Positions 8,160 to 17,613 of a stretch of DNA of 64,000 bases are shown here, one piece after another. The notes under the pieces are model-generated. The model was not told the DNA's origin and ran no database searches. It was given only the letters and a program-made list of their open reading frames with translations. How positions within the stretch are numbered: position 1 is the first letter of the stretch; every line of letters begins with the position of its first letter. The position numbers and the translations under genes are program-made. This DNA comes from Gluconacetobacter diazotrophicus PA1 5 (GTDB lineage Bacteria > Pseudomonadota > Alphaproteobacteria > Acetobacterales > Acetobacteraceae), in NCBI RefSeq assembly GCF_000021325.1, contig NC_011365.1:2942001-3006000 (forward strand). The letters are read 5' to 3'.

Positions 8160-10793
8160 ATGTTCGACGGGCCGTCAACTCTTCCGGTTGTCCTGGCAGG
8201 TGTTCTGGATGCCATGCCCGGCGGCGTGGTCGTGACCGACGCGGACGGGCGCATCCTCTTCATCAATCGTGCGGCGGCGCGCCTGTGCGGCGGACAGCCC
8301 GAGGAATGGGCCAGCCGTTCGCTGGCGGTCCTGCTGCCCGACATGGACATGACGCCGGACGGCACCCCGCGCGAGGTGCGGCTGGCAGGCCGCGATGGCG
8401 CCGCGTTGTGGCTGGAGGTGACCCTGAACCGGGGGGGCGCCCTGCCGGGCGTGGGCCTGGAGGTGCCGGAGGAGACGCCGCGAGAGATACGGGTGGCGGC
8501 CCTGCGGGACGTGACGGACGAGGTCGCGCGGCGCACGGCGGCGCATCTGTTTTCCACGATCGTCAACCACGCCGGCCGCGGCGTGATGGTCCTGGATGAC
8601 CGGGACCGGATCGTCTACGTCAATCCGGCCTTCACGCGGCTGCTGGACTACCGGCCGGAGGATGTCGTGGGGCGCGACGTGTCCGTCATCCTCTCGCCGG
8701 ATGTGGACGACCGGGCGGCGCTGGGCGAATTCCGCCGCGACCTGCATGGGCGCCGGACCTTCGGCCGCGACCTGCACGCGCGGTCGCGGTCGGGGCAGGA
8801 TATCTGGATGTCCACCGCGACCAGTCCGGTGCGCGACGGCGGCGTGCTGGACGGCGGCGCGATCGTCATCCTGTCCGACGAGACCCCGGCGACGGAACTG
8901 CAGCACCTGCGGCTGGACGTGACCTCGGCGCTGGCGGGGGTCACCGGGTCCCGCGCCATGGATTTCGACGACGTCATGACGCTGATCTGCGCGCGGATCG
9001 AGGCGATCGCGCCGGGCGTCATGGCGTCGATCATCCTGCTGAGCGGGGACGGCACCGCCTGGATGGCCGGTCGTGCGGCGATGCCCGACGCCATTGCGGC
9101 GGCATGCGACGGGTTTCCGGTCGGCCCCATGGCGGGCACATGCGGGGCCGCGATCTCTTCGGGGCAGGAGGTCCTGACCTCCGATATCGAAACCGACCCG
9201 AACTGGACGCCGGCGATGCGCGACCTGATGCGGCCCCTGGGGGTGGTGGCATGCTGGTCGGTGCCGATACGCCTGCGCGGCGGCACGGTCGCGGGCAGCC
9301 TGGCGCTGTATTTCCAGACTCTGCGCGAGCCGTCGCCGTGGCATCGGCGGGTGGTCGATGCCTGCATCCAGCTCTGCACCCTGGCGGTGGAGCAGGAGCG
9401 TGCCCGGGCGCAGATCGCGCATCTGGCGCATTACGACGCGGTGACCGGCCTGCCCAACCGCACGTGGCTGCGCGAGCATCTGGCGGCCCGCCAGGGGGCG
9501 GCGAACTGGTGCGGCCTGACGCTGATGTCGGTCGACGTCAACCGCTATCGCGAAATCCGCGACGCGCTGGGGGGCGCCGCGGCGGACGAGGTGCTGGGCG
9601 GCATCGCGAAACGGCTGCGGGCCGTGGTGGGGCAGGACGACATCCTGGTCCGTACCGGCGAGGACGAGTTTTCCATCCTGACGGATTGCGGCCATGACGG
9701 GACGGAGCCGGAGTGCCGCGATCGCAGCGGGATGATGGCGGTCGATCGGGCTTCGACCCTGGCAGGGGCGATCCTGCGCGCGCTGGCCAGCCCGGTCGTC
9801 GTCAACGGCATGCCGATCGGTTCGCCCATCAGCATCGGAATCTGCGCCGGCCGCGACAAGGGGCGCACGGTCGAGACGCTGCTGCGCCATACCCAGATCG
9901 CGGTGTCGCGGGCGCGTGAAGCCGGGGGCAGCCTCTATCGCTTCTTCAGCCCGGAAATGAACCGCTGGGCGCAGGACCGGGTGATGCTGGCCTCGGCGCT
10001 GGGCGACGCGCTGGCCGATGGCCGGCTGCGGCTGGTCTATCAGCCGCAGGTGCGCTCGCGCAGCGGGGCGCTGTATGGGGTCGAGGCCCTGGCGCGCTGG
10101 CATGATCCGGAATGGGGCGACATCCCGCCCACGCGCTTCATCCCGATGGCCGAGGAAGCCGGGCTGATCGAGGCGCTGGGGGAATGGGCGCTGCGCCAGG
10201 CCTGCCGCCAGATGGCGATCTGGATGGCCCACGGGGTGGGGATTCCGGTCGTGTCGGTCAATCTGTCGGCCCGGCATTTCAGCGATCCGGGCCTGCCGGG
10301 CCTGATCGGGTCCATCCTGGAGGAATCCGGCATTCCACCCGGGCGCCTGATGGTGGAAATCACCGAAAGCACGATGATCACCGATTCCGAAACGACCATC
10401 GCCGCGGCGCGCGCGATCCGCGCTCTGGGCGTGGGCCTGTCCATGGACGATTTCGGGACCGGATTTTCCAGCCTGGCGAACCTGGTCAGCCTGCCGCTGA
10501 GCGAGGTGAAGATCGACCGGGCCTTCGTCGTCGGGCTGGAGCGGGCGGGGGATACCTATTCCATCGTGAACGCGGTGCTGCGTATCGGGCAGAGCCTGGG
10601 GGTCACGGTGGTGGCCGAGGGCGTCGAGACCCAGCGGCAGCTCGACCTGCTGGACGGCCTGGACTGCCCGGTGGTGCAGGGCTTCCTGATGTCGCGTCCC
10701 CTCGATGCCGGAAAGGTGCCGTCCTGGCTGGAGGAATGGCACCGGTCCCGCCCCGTGCCGGAGGCGCTGCCGCGTCGGGTCGTGGGCGCATAG
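8160..10793 (+). CDS. PAS-PAS-GAF-GGDEF-EAL c-di-GMP phosphodiesterase (DosP-like architecture)
   Basis: A cytoplasmic multidomain sensor of about 877 residues that should hydrolyse c-di-GMP. In order: PAS (~5-110), PAS (~125-245), GAF (~260-415), GGDEF (~430-590) and EAL (~610-865). No transmembrane segment. The EAL site looks complete: 'EALARW', Asn in 'SVNLSA', Glu in 'EITES', 'DDFGTG', Lys in 'KIDRAF', 'EGVET' and 'QGF'. The GGDEF site is degenerate ('RTGEDEF', second Gly replaced by Glu), so cyclase activity is doubtful and the domain may be regulatory. Start ATG 8160 follows AGGAAAGG; GTG 8154 is an in-frame alternative. DosP and the cellulose-related PdeA1 of Komagataeibacter share this type of layout, but the first PAS seems to lack the DosP haem-His loop. 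Confidence 0.92.
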   Translation: MFDGPSTLPVVLAGVLDAMPGGVVVTDADGRILFINRAAARLCGGQPEEWASRSLAVLLPDMDMTPDGTPREVRLAGRDGAALWLEVTLNRGGALPGVGLEVPEETPREIRVAALRDVTDEVARRTAAHLFSTIVNHAGRGVMVLDDRDRIVYVNPAFTRLLDYRPEDVVGRDVSVILSPDVDDRAALGEFRRDLHGRRTFGRDLHARSRSGQDIWMSTATSPVRDGGVLDGGAIVILSDETPATELQHLRLDVTSALAGVTGSRAMDFDDVMTLICARIEAIAPGVMASIILLSGDGTAWMAGRAAMPDAIAAACDGFPVGPMAGTCGAAISSGQEVLTSDIETDPNWTPAMRDLMRPLGVVACWSVPIRLRGGTVAGSLALYFQTLREPSPWHRRVVDACIQLCTLAVEQERARAQIAHLAHYDAVTGLPNRTWLREHLAARQGAANWCGLTLMSVDVNRYREIRDALGGAAADEVLGGIAKRLRAVVGQDDILVRTGEDEFSILTDCGHDGTEPECRDRSGMMAVDRASTLAGAILRALASPVVVNGMPIGSPISIGICAGRDKGRTVETLLRHTQIAVSRAREAGGSLYRFFSPEMNRWAQDRVMLASALGDALADGRLRLVYQPQVRSRSGALYGVEALARWHDPEWGDIPPTRFIPMAEEAGLIEALGEWALRQACRQMAIWMAHGVGIPVVSVNLSARHFSDPGLPGLIGSILEESGIPPGRLMVEITESTMITDSETTIAAARAIRALGVGLSMDDFGTGFSSLANLVSLPLSEVKIDRAFVVGLERAGDTYSIVNAVLRIGQSLGVTVVAEGVETQRQLDLLDGLDCPVVQGFLMSRPLDAGKVPSWLEEWHRSRPVPEALPRRVVGA

Positions 10794-10804
10794 CCCCTTC
10801 CTCC

Positions 10805-10822
10805 ATGTCATAAAAACTTAAC
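10805..10822 (+). promoter_or_regulatory. candidate Pho box upstream of pstC
   Basis: ATGTCAT-AAAA-ACTTAAC resembles the PhoB consensus of two CTGTCAT-type half sites separated by four AT-rich bases. The first half matches six of seven, the second is weak. Its place before the pst operon supports the call; a better Pho box stands before pstS. Confidence 0.5.
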
Positions 10823-10993
10823 TGCCCCCCTGGTCCTGTCCGATTGAAGCGGGATGGGCCGAAGGCTATGGGTGGTGGGAAGAGAGACGGCATCGGGAAC
10901 GGATGGATGCAGCAGATGCCGCAACCCGTGGTGCGGGGCGCTGCTCCGCCGGGGCGAAGCGCAATCGGATTCACCGGAAACACGGATGGAATC

Positions 10994-11911
10994 ATGGGCC
11001 GCGTGGCGGGTGACCGCCTGTTTGCGGGTGTGGTGCGGGCGTGCGCGCTGTCGATTCTGGTTCTGATGGGCGGCCTGGTGGCGGTCCTGGCGTGGGGCGG
11101 CGTTGCGGCGTGGTCGGCGTTTGGCCCGGGGTTTGTGTGGAGCACGGTGTGGAACCCGGTGACGGAGCATTTCGGGGCGGCGGCGCCGGTGTTCGGTTCG
11201 GTGGTGACGACGGTGCTGGCGCTGCTGTTTGCGGTGCCGCTGGCGTTCGGGATTGCGTTCTGGCTGGTGGAGATGGCGCCGGCGGTGGTGGCGGCGCCGA
11301 TCGGGATGGCGGTGCAGCTTCTGGCGGCGGTGCCGTCGATCATCTTCGGCATGTGGGGCTTCTTCGTGATCGTGCCGGTGATGGCGCGGTATGTGCAGCC
11401 GTGGGTGAACCACCACCTGGGTCCTGTTCCGGTGCTGGGGGCGGTGCTGCGCAGCGCGCCGTATGGCACCGGGCTGCTGACGGGCGGGCTGGTGCTGGCG
11501 GTGATGGTGACGCCGTTCGTGTGCGCGGTGATGCGCGACGTGTTCATGGCGATGCCGGCACAGGTGCGCGAGAGCGCGTATGGGCTGGGGGCGACGCGGT
11601 GGGAGGTGATGCGCAACGTGACGCTGCCGTGGTCGCGCCCGGCGCTGATCGGCGGGATCATGCTGGGGATGGGCCGCGCGCTGGGCGAGACGATGGCGGT
11701 GACGTTCGTGATCGGCAACACCAACCGGATCGGCTGGTCGCTGTTCGCGCCGGGGAACACGATCGCGTCGCTGATCGCGCTGGAATTTCCCGAGAGCCCG
11801 GCGGGCAGCCTGAAGCTGTCGTCGCTGCTGGCGCTGGGGTTCATCCTGATGGTGATCTCGTTCCTGACGCTGGCGTGCTCGCGGCTGCTGCTGCGCCGGG
11901 GCGGGGTCTAG
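10994..11911 (+). CDS. pstC: phosphate ABC transporter permease PstC
   Basis: PstC and PstA form the inner-membrane channel of the high-affinity phosphate importer. The product (305 aa from ATG 10994) has six hydrophobic segments, the first at ~16-38, and the coupling-loop motif 'RESAYGLGATRWEVMRNVTLPW' region for contact with PstB, followed by 'GRALGETMAVTFVIGN'. The frame is open upstream to ATG 10844, but the first 50 residues of that version are polar and not family-like; ATG 10868 and 10907 remain possible. pstA starts one base after the stop, so the two are co-transcribed. A candidate Pho box lies upstream. Confidence 0.93.
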   Translation: MGRVAGDRLFAGVVRACALSILVLMGGLVAVLAWGGVAAWSAFGPGFVWSTVWNPVTEHFGAAAPVFGSVVTTVLALLFAVPLAFGIAFWLVEMAPAVVAAPIGMAVQLLAAVPSIIFGMWGFFVIVPVMARYVQPWVNHHLGPVPVLGAVLRSAPYGTGLLTGGLVLAVMVTPFVCAVMRDVFMAMPAQVRESAYGLGATRWEVMRNVTLPWSRPALIGGIMLGMGRALGETMAVTFVIGNTNRIGWSLFAPGNTIASLIALEFPESPAGSLKLSSLLALGFILMVISFLTLACSRLLLRRGGV

Positions 11912-11912
11912 G

Positions 11913-12818
11913 ATGGCGGGCGTGACGACGGGCATGACGGGGACGGCGGCGGCCGGGCATGGCTGGGCGCGCGGCGGGCCGCTGGCGGTGCGGCGGCGGC
12001 TGGTGGACCGGGTGGCGACGGGGCTGAGCCTGGCGGCGACGGGGATCGTGCTGGCGGCGCTGGGCTCGATCCTGCTGACGCTGCTGGTGCGGGGGCTGCC
12101 CGGGCTGTCGCCCGCGACCTTCCTGCGGGCGACGCTGCCGCCGGGTGCTGGGGGCGGGCTGGCCAACGCGATCGTCGGCAGCCTGCTGCAGACCGGGCTG
12201 GCGGCGGCGATCGGCACGCCGGTGGGGCTGCTGACCGGGGTCTACCTGTCGGAATACAGCCAGGACGGGCGGGTGGTGAACGTGGTGCGCTTCGTGTCGG
12301 ACATGATGCTGTCGGCGCCGTCGATCCTGGTCGGGCTGTTCGTGTATCTGGCGCTGGTGGCGCCGGTGGGGCATTTCTCGGGGCTGTCGGGGGCGGTGGC
12401 GCTGGCGGTGCTGTTCGTGCCGGTGGTGGTGCGCACCACCGAGGACATGCTGCGGCTGGTGCCGCTGACGATGCGCGAGGCGGCGTATGCGCTGGGGGCG
12501 CCGAAATGGCGGGTGGTGCTGCAGATCTGCCTGCGGGCGGCGCGGGGCGGGGTGCTGACGGGCATCCTGCTGGCGGTGGCGCGGGTGTCGGGCGAGACGG
12601 CGCCGCTGCTGTTCACGTCGCTGGGCAACATGAACTGGTCGCTGGACCTGAACGCGCCGATGGCCAGCCTGCCGGTGGCGATCTACCAGTATGCCGGGTC
12701 GGCCTATGACGACTGGGTGCAACTGGCGTGGACGGGGGCGCTGCTGGTGACGACGGGGGTGCTGGTGCTGAACGTGCTGGTGCGGGTATGGAGCCGGCGC
12801 GCGGGCCTGGCGCGGTAG
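11913..12818 (+). CDS. pstA: phosphate ABC transporter permease PstA
   Basis: Second membrane subunit of the phosphate importer, 301 aa. Six hydrophobic segments can be seen, and the ATPase-contact loop reads '[20 protein letters not shown]' followed by '[14 protein letters not shown]', as in PstA. It begins one base after pstC and ends one base before pstB. The N-terminal ~20 residues before '[13 protein letters not shown]' are not conserved in character, so a GTG at 11922 or ATG 11931 could be the true start. Confidence 0.93.
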   Translation: MAGVTTGMTGTAAAGHGWARGGPLAVRRRLVDRVATGLSLAATGIVLAALGSILLTLLVRGLPGLSPATFLRATLPPGAGGGLANAIVGSLLQTGLAAAIGTPVGLLTGVYLSEYSQDGRVVNVVRFVSDMMLSAPSILVGLFVYLALVAPVGHFSGLSGAVALAVLFVPVVVRTTEDMLRLVPLTMREAAYALGAPKWRVVLQICLRAARGGVLTGILLAVARVSGETAPLLFTSLGNMNWSLDLNAPMASLPVAIYQYAGSAYDDWVQLAWTGALLVTTGVLVLNVLVRVWSRRAGLAR

Positions 12819-12819
12819 G

Positions 12820-13650
12820 ATGGCCCAAAGGGATATCCACGAGGATGATGGCATGAGGGATACGGTGATGCAGGATGTGCCGGCGGCGGCCGCGTCGACG
12901 GCGGCGCTGGCGGTGCGGAACCTGGATTTCTGGTATGGGTCGAACCACGCGCTGAAGGACATCACGCTGGATTTCCCGGCGCGGCGGGTGACCGGGATGA
13001 TCGGCCCGTCGGGCTGCGGCAAGTCGACGCTGCTGCGGGTGCTGAACCGGATGTATGATTTGTATCCGGGGCAGCGGGCGACGGGCGAGGTGATGTTCGA
13101 CGGGCGGAACATCCTGTCGTCGGACCTGGACCTGAACGTGCTGCGGGCGCGGGTGGGGATGGTGTTCCAGAAGCCGACGCCGTTTCCGATGTCGATCTAC
13201 GAGAACATCGCCTTCGGGGTGCGGCTGCACGACCGGCTGACGCGGGTGGAGATGGACGAGCGGGTGGAGGACGTGCTGCGGCGGGTGGCGCTGTGGGGCG
13301 AGGTGAAGGACCGGCTGGGGGCGTCGGCGCTGGCGCTGTCGGGCGGGCAGCAGCAGCGGCTGTGCATCGCGCGGACCATCGCGACCCGGCCGGAGGTGAT
13401 CCTGCTGGACGAGCCGACCAGCGCGCTGGACCCGATTTCCACCGCGCGGATCGAGGAGTTGCTGGACGAGCTGAAGGGCGAGTTCACGATCGCGATCGTG
13501 ACGCACAACATGCAGCAGGCGGCGCGCTGCGCCGACCGGGTGGCGTTCTTCTACATGGGCGAGCTGGTCGAGGTGGACAATGCCGACCGCATGTTCACCG
13601 CCCCGCGCGAACGCCGCACCCAGGATTACATCACCGGCCGCTTCGGCTGA
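12820..13650 (+). CDS. pstB: phosphate ABC transporter ATP-binding protein PstB
   Basis: PstB powers phosphate import and also takes part in signalling to PhoR/PhoU. The 276-residue protein shows Walker A 'GPSGCGKST', Q-loop '[18 protein letters not shown]', signature 'LSGGQQQRL', Walker B '[13 protein letters not shown]' and the switch His in 'IVTHNMQQA'. The '[16 protein letters not shown]' stretch is diagnostic for PstB. It starts directly behind pstA; internal ATGs at 12853 and 12868 are possible starts, since the first ~25 residues are weakly conserved. phoU follows 25 bases downstream. Confidence 0.95.
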   Translation: MAQRDIHEDDGMRDTVMQDVPAAAASTAALAVRNLDFWYGSNHALKDITLDFPARRVTGMIGPSGCGKSTLLRVLNRMYDLYPGQRATGEVMFDGRNILSSDLDLNVLRARVGMVFQKPTPFPMSIYENIAFGVRLHDRLTRVEMDERVEDVLRRVALWGEVKDRLGASALALSGGQQQRLCIARTIATRPEVILLDEPTSALDPISTARIEELLDELKGEFTIAIVTHNMQQAARCADRVAFFYMGELVEVDNADRMFTAPRERRTQDYITGRFG

Positions 13651-13675
13651 CACGGACTGACAGACAGGGGGCAGC

Positions 13676-14371
13676 GTGGGCAAGGAACAGGCGCATACCG
13701 TCAGCAGCTACGAGCAGGAACTGGGCCAGATCCGCGCCATGATGGCGCGGATGGGCGGTATCGTCGAAAGCCAGATGGCGATGGCGATGGCCGCGATCGT
13801 CGATCGGGACGAGGACGCGGCGATGGCGGCGTCGGAATGCGACCCGCAGGTCGACGCGCTGGAGCGCGATGTCGAGGCGCTGTCGATCCGCGTGCTGGCG
13901 CTGCGCGCGCCGATGGCGGGCGACCTGCGCGAGATCGTGTCGGCGATGAAGATCACCGGCGACCTGGAGCGCATCGGCGACTGCGCCGCCAGCATCGCGC
14001 GCCGCACGTTGCGGCTGGAGACCGGCGACGGGCGCCTGGCGCTGGGCGGGCTGCGGACCATGGGGCGGCTGGTACAGGAGAACCTGCGCCGCGCCATCGA
14101 CGCGATGAGCCAGCAGGATGGCGCGGGCGCGGTTGAGGTCTGGCAATCCGACACGGCGGTGGACGAGCTGTACACCGCCATGTTCCGCGAACTGGTGACC
14201 TACATGATGGAGGACCCGCGGACCATCCGGTCCTGCACCCACCTGCTGTTCATCGCCAAGAACCTGGAGCGGATCGGCGACCACGCGACCAATATCGCCG
14301 AGCGCGTCTATTACGCCGCGACCGGCGAGCAACTGCCTGTCGCGCGGCCGCGCGGCGGCCCGGTGGTGTGA
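13676..14371 (+). CDS. phoU: phosphate signalling regulator PhoU
   Basis: PhoU is a cytoplasmic helical protein that links Pst transporter state to the kinase PhoR and limits phosphate uptake. The 231 residues form the two three-helix-bundle repeats, each with a metal-binding motif: 'AMKITGDLERIGDCAASIA' in the first and 'IAKNLERIGDHATNIAE' in the second. The start is GTG 13676 with AGGGGGC upstream. It lies between pstB and phoB, 12 bases before the latter, as in many alphaproteobacteria. Confidence 0.95.
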   Translation: MGKEQAHTVSSYEQELGQIRAMMARMGGIVESQMAMAMAAIVDRDEDAAMAASECDPQVDALERDVEALSIRVLALRAPMAGDLREIVSAMKITGDLERIGDCAASIARRTLRLETGDGRLALGGLRTMGRLVQENLRRAIDAMSQQDGAGAVEVWQSDTAVDELYTAMFRELVTYMMEDPRTIRSCTHLLFIAKNLERIGDHATNIAERVYYAATGEQLPVARPRGGPVV

Positions 14372-14383
14372 CGGAGTAGCGGA

Positions 14384-15115
14384 ATGTCCGGAACGATGGC
14401 GAACGGGAACGAAGGTCAGACGAACGGCCGCAAATCGTACATCCTGGTGGTCGAGGATGACGAGGCGCTGCTGATGATGCTGCGCTACAACCTGGAAAAA
14501 CTGGGATACGAGGTCGGCGTGGCCGAGGACGGGGAGCAGGCCCTGGCGCGTGTCGCCGTCCGGCGTCCCGACCTGATGGTGCTGGACTGGATGCTGCCGG
14601 GCCTGTCGGGGCTGGATGTCTGCCGCCGGCTGCGTGACCAGGAAGCGACCCGCACCCTGCCGATCATCATGCTGACCGCCCGCGCGGGCGAGGCCGACCA
14701 TATTCGCGGCTTGGATATCGGCGCCGACGATTACGTCACCAAGCCCTGCAGCATCGAGGCGCTGCAGGCCCGCATCCGCGCACTGATGCGCCGGGCGCCG
14801 CCGGCCGAGCAGATGCTGAGCTTCGCCGACGTCACGCTGGACACCGTCGCCCACCGGGCCGAGCGCAACGGAAGGCAACTGACCCTGGGGCCGACCGAAT
14901 ACCGCATCCTGGAATTCTTCCTGCGCCATCCGCGCCAGGTCTTCTCGCGCGAGGACCTGTTGCAGCGGGTGTGGGAACGCGGGGTGCATGTGGAACCGCG
15001 GACGGTGGACGTGCATATCCGCCGGCTGCGGCTGATCCTGAACGGGCCGGGCGAGGCCGATATCGTCCGCACCGTGCGGGCGGCGGGCTACGCCCTGGAC
15101 GATCCGCGTCCTTGA
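14384..15115 (+). CDS. phoB: phosphate-response regulator PhoB
   Basis: OmpR-type response regulator that binds Pho boxes after phosphorylation by PhoR. The receiver domain (~18-135) has the acidic pair D25-D26 in 'VVEDDEA', phosphoacceptor D68 in 'MVLDWMLPG', T98 and K120. A winged-helix DNA-binding domain fills the C-terminal ~100 residues, including 'TLGPTEYRILEFFLRHPRQV' and 'VDVHIRRLRL'. Start ATG 14384 leaves a 17-residue polar leader; a nearby in-frame ATG (14396) could be used. phoR follows 37 bases downstream. Pho-box candidates at 10805 and 16394 are its expected targets. Confidence 0.95.
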   Translation: MSGTMANGNEGQTNGRKSYILVVEDDEALLMMLRYNLEKLGYEVGVAEDGEQALARVAVRRPDLMVLDWMLPGLSGLDVCRRLRDQEATRTLPIIMLTARAGEADHIRGLDIGADDYVTKPCSIEALQARIRALMRRAPPAEQMLSFADVTLDTVAHRAERNGRQLTLGPTEYRILEFFLRHPRQVFSREDLLQRVWERGVHVEPRTVDVHIRRLRLILNGPGEADIVRTVRAAGYALDDPRP

Positions 15116-15152
15116 CGGCGCGGATCGGTCCGGGCAGCGGCGGGACCTAGGC

Positions 15153-16361
15153 ATGGCCGGATTGTGGCCCGAGGATGTCGTGGCGGGCATGGCCCTGCTG
15201 GCGGCGGGCGGCATGGGGTGGCGGATGGTCGCCGGGCGGCGCCGGGCCGCCACGGAGGACCCTGGCAGCGATCCCGCCCGCGCGGCCCCGCCTTCGGCGG
15301 ATGCCCTGTCGCGCATGATCGAGGTGCTGGACCTGGTGCCGGCGGCCATCCTGGTGCTGGATGCCGGCGGGCGCATCCTGCATGCGGGGCCCGGGGCGTG
15401 GGAACTGTTCGGGGACAGCCTGGGCGCGATCGTGCGGCATCCCGCCGCGCAATCGGCGCTGCTGCGGCTGCACGAGGGCGACCGGGCGGAAGTGGACATG
15501 GTGCTGGATGTGCCGGTGCGCCGCGCGGTGCGCGCCCAGTTCCGGCGCGTCGATATCGGGCGCGGGGAATCGGTGGTGCTGGCGACCCTGCTGGATGTGA
15601 GCGAGCAGGACGCGGTGGAGCGCATGCGCACCGATTTCGTGGCCTATGCCAGCCACGAGCTGCGCACGCCGCTGGCGGCGCTGACGGGGTTCATCGAGAC
15701 CCTGCGCGGCCCCGCCGCCGACGATCCGCCGGCGCAGCAGCGTTTCCTGGGCGTCATGGCCGGGCAGGCCGCGCGGATGCAGCGCCTGCTGGACCGGCTG
15801 CTGATGCTGTCGCGCGTGCAGATGAGCGAGCACCGCAAGCCGCGCGGCCAGGTCGATCCGGCCGCGGTGATCGCGCGGGTACGCGACGAGACGGCCCCCC
15901 TGCTGGATGGTGGGCCGGCCACCCTGCATATCGACATGGCGGACGACCTGCCGTCCTTCCCCGGTGATTCCGACCAGGTCGTGCAGGTGCTGCTGAACCT
16001 GATCGAGAACGCGATCAAATACGGATCGGGCGAATCCGACCGCGCGGTGCGGATCGGCCTGCGCGTGCGGCAGGCGGCGCCGTCGGCGATGGTGGGAGTG
16101 GACGTGGGCGCGACCGGCGGGGCGCGAAACGGGATCGCGTTTGCCGTGACGGATAACGGGCCGGGAATCGAGGCCCGGCACCTGCCGCGCCTGACCGAGC
16201 GATTCTATCGCGTCGAAGGCACGGCGGCGCGGCGCACCGGCACCGGCCTGGGGCTGGCGATCGTCAAGCACATCATCGACCGCCATGACGGGCGGCTGAC
16301 CATCGACAGCGTGGTCGGACGGGGGACGGCGTTTACCGTGTGGTTTCCGCTGGCAGGCTGA
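15153..16361 (+). CDS. phoR: phosphate-sensing histidine kinase PhoR
   Basis: Membrane-anchored sensor kinase of the Pho two-component system. One short hydrophobic segment lies at the N-terminus (~8-24), followed by a PAS-like domain (~50-150), the dimerisation/phosphoacceptor box 'ASHELRTPL' with H168, and a HATPase domain with N-box 'NLIENAIKY', G1 'DNGPGI', F-box 'RFYRVEG' and G2 'GTGLGLAIVKHI'. At 402 aa it is typical of alphaproteobacterial PhoR with a reduced membrane anchor. It sits between phoB and pstS, so the sensor, regulator and transporter form one cluster. Confidence 0.92.
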   Translation: MAGLWPEDVVAGMALLAAGGMGWRMVAGRRRAATEDPGSDPARAAPPSADALSRMIEVLDLVPAAILVLDAGGRILHAGPGAWELFGDSLGAIVRHPAAQSALLRLHEGDRAEVDMVLDVPVRRAVRAQFRRVDIGRGESVVLATLLDVSEQDAVERMRTDFVAYASHELRTPLAALTGFIETLRGPAADDPPAQQRFLGVMAGQAARMQRLLDRLLMLSRVQMSEHRKPRGQVDPAAVIARVRDETAPLLDGGPATLHIDMADDLPSFPGDSDQVVQVLLNLIENAIKYGSGESDRAVRIGLRVRQAAPSAMVGVDVGATGGARNGIAFAVTDNGPGIEARHLPRLTERFYRVEGTAARRTGTGLGLAIVKHIIDRHDGRLTIDSVVGRGTAFTVWFPLAG

Positions 16362-16393
16362 TGCCGGGCCGGTGTCAGGCCGATGTCTTGGAA

Positions 16394-16411
16394 GCGTCAT
16401 GAAACTGTCAT
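16394..16411 (+). promoter_or_regulatory. Pho box upstream of pstS
   Basis: GCGTCAT-GAAA-CTGTCAT: two direct half sites with a 4-base spacer, the second matching the PhoB consensus perfectly and the first in six of seven bases. It stands 113 bases before the pstS ATG and gives pstS its own phosphate-starvation promoter separate from the pstCAB operon. Confidence 0.8.
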
Positions 16412-16524
16412 GGACACATCACTCCCCTGGCCAGCCGATCCGGGCTAGGAGAAGGGCAGCCTGGGGGGCGCTTAGCGGGGCCTGGCCGGGCTTGTCTGTC
16501 ACGCTCGTCAGGGATCTGAACTCG

Positions 16525-17529
16525 ATGCGTCGTTCTGTCACAGTGTTTGCCGCCGTCCTTCTGGGAACTGCCCCGGTTGCCCTTTCCGTCGCGCATGCCG
16601 CGAACATCACCGGTGCCGGCTCCAGCTTCGCCGCCCCGATCTACGAGGCCTGGGGTTCGGCCGGCCGTAGCGCCAGCGGCGTCGCCGTCAACTACCAGAG
16701 CGTCGGGTCCAGCGCGGGCCAGAACCAGATCCTGGCCGGCACGGTCGATTTCGGCGCCTCGGATGCCCCGATGGACCCCGCCAAGCTGCAGAAGGGCGCG
16801 CTGTTCCAGTTCCCGACGGTCATGGGCGGCATCGTTCCGGTCGTGAACATCCCGGGCATCGCCGCGAACACGCTGCGCCTGACCGGCGAGGTGCTGGCCG
16901 GCATCTATTCGGGCGACATCTCCTCGTGGAACGATGCGAAGATCACCGCCCTGAACCCGGGCGTGAACCTGCCGGACCTGCCCATCGCGACGGTGCACCG
17001 CGCCGACGGGTCGGGCACGACCTTCGTGTTCACGTCCTACCTCGCACGCTCGTCGCAGGCGTGGCATGACGGCACGGGCGCCGGCAGCTCGATTTCCTGG
17101 CCCGGCGGTGTCGGCGCGCGCGGCAATGACGGCGTCGCGGCGTCGGTCCGCAACACCGAAGGCGGCATCGGCTATGTCGAATATGCCTATGCCAGCCGCA
17201 ACCATATGACGACGGTGCAGCTGAAGGACAAGGCCGGCGATTTCGTGACCGCCGACCTGGACAGCTTCTCGCGCGCCGCCGCCGCCGCCGACTGGAAGGG
17301 CGCCGCCAATTTCGCGGTCGACCTGCTGGATACGTCCGGCAAGGGCGCGTGGCCGATCGTCTCGGCGACCTACGTGCTGGTGCCGAAGCAGGCGAAGGAT
17401 GCCGCCCAGGGCGCGGCCGTGCGTAAATTCTTCGGCTGGGCATTCGACAATGGCGACGGCATTGCCCGTGGCCTGGACTACGTCGTCCTGCCGGCCGAGG
17501 TGAAGGCGTCGATTCGCGCCGCCTGGTAA
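16525..17529 (+). CDS. pstS: periplasmic phosphate-binding protein PstS
   Basis: Periplasmic phosphate receptor of the Pst importer. The 334-residue precursor has a Sec signal peptide (positively charged 'MRRSVTVF', hydrophobic core, 'AHA' cleavage near residue 25), then the mature start 'ANITGAGSSFAAPIYEAW'. Phosphate-ligand motifs are visible: 'GAGSSF', 'SVGSSAGQNQI', 'DFGASDAPM' and 'HRADGSGTTFVFTSYLA'. ATG 16525 is chosen because the signal peptide begins there; the frame is open upstream. It lies after phoR with a good Pho box and a terminator behind it, so it can be made in larger amounts than the membrane parts. Confidence 0.95.
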   Translation: MRRSVTVFAAVLLGTAPVALSVAHAANITGAGSSFAAPIYEAWGSAGRSASGVAVNYQSVGSSAGQNQILAGTVDFGASDAPMDPAKLQKGALFQFPTVMGGIVPVVNIPGIAANTLRLTGEVLAGIYSGDISSWNDAKITALNPGVNLPDLPIATVHRADGSGTTFVFTSYLARSSQAWHDGTGAGSSISWPGGVGARGNDGVAASVRNTEGGIGYVEYAYASRNHMTTVQLKDKAGDFVTADLDSFSRAAAAADWKGAANFAVDLLDTSGKGAWPIVSATYVLVPKQAKDAAQGAAVRKFFGWAFDNGDGIARGLDYVVLPAEVKASIRAAW

Positions 17530-17580
17530 GGCATGCACCCGCCAACAGGCTTCCGCAAGGGGTCTGGAAACGCGTGTCTG

Positions 17581-17613
17581 ACGGGCGGGGGCCTTGTGCC
17601 CCCGCCCGTTTTG
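17581..17613 (+). terminator. rho-independent terminator behind pstS
   Basis: A 12-bp perfect stem, ACGGGCGGGGGC (17581-17592) with GCCCCCGCCCGT (17598-17609), loop CTTGT, followed by TTTTGTTTG. It closes the pst/pho cluster. Confidence 0.9.

Noticed and set aside
8175-10811. An 878-codon open frame antisense to the phosphodiesterase gene
   Set aside because: Composition is Arg/His/Pro/Gln-rich with no domain; it is a high-GC shadow of the plus-strand gene.
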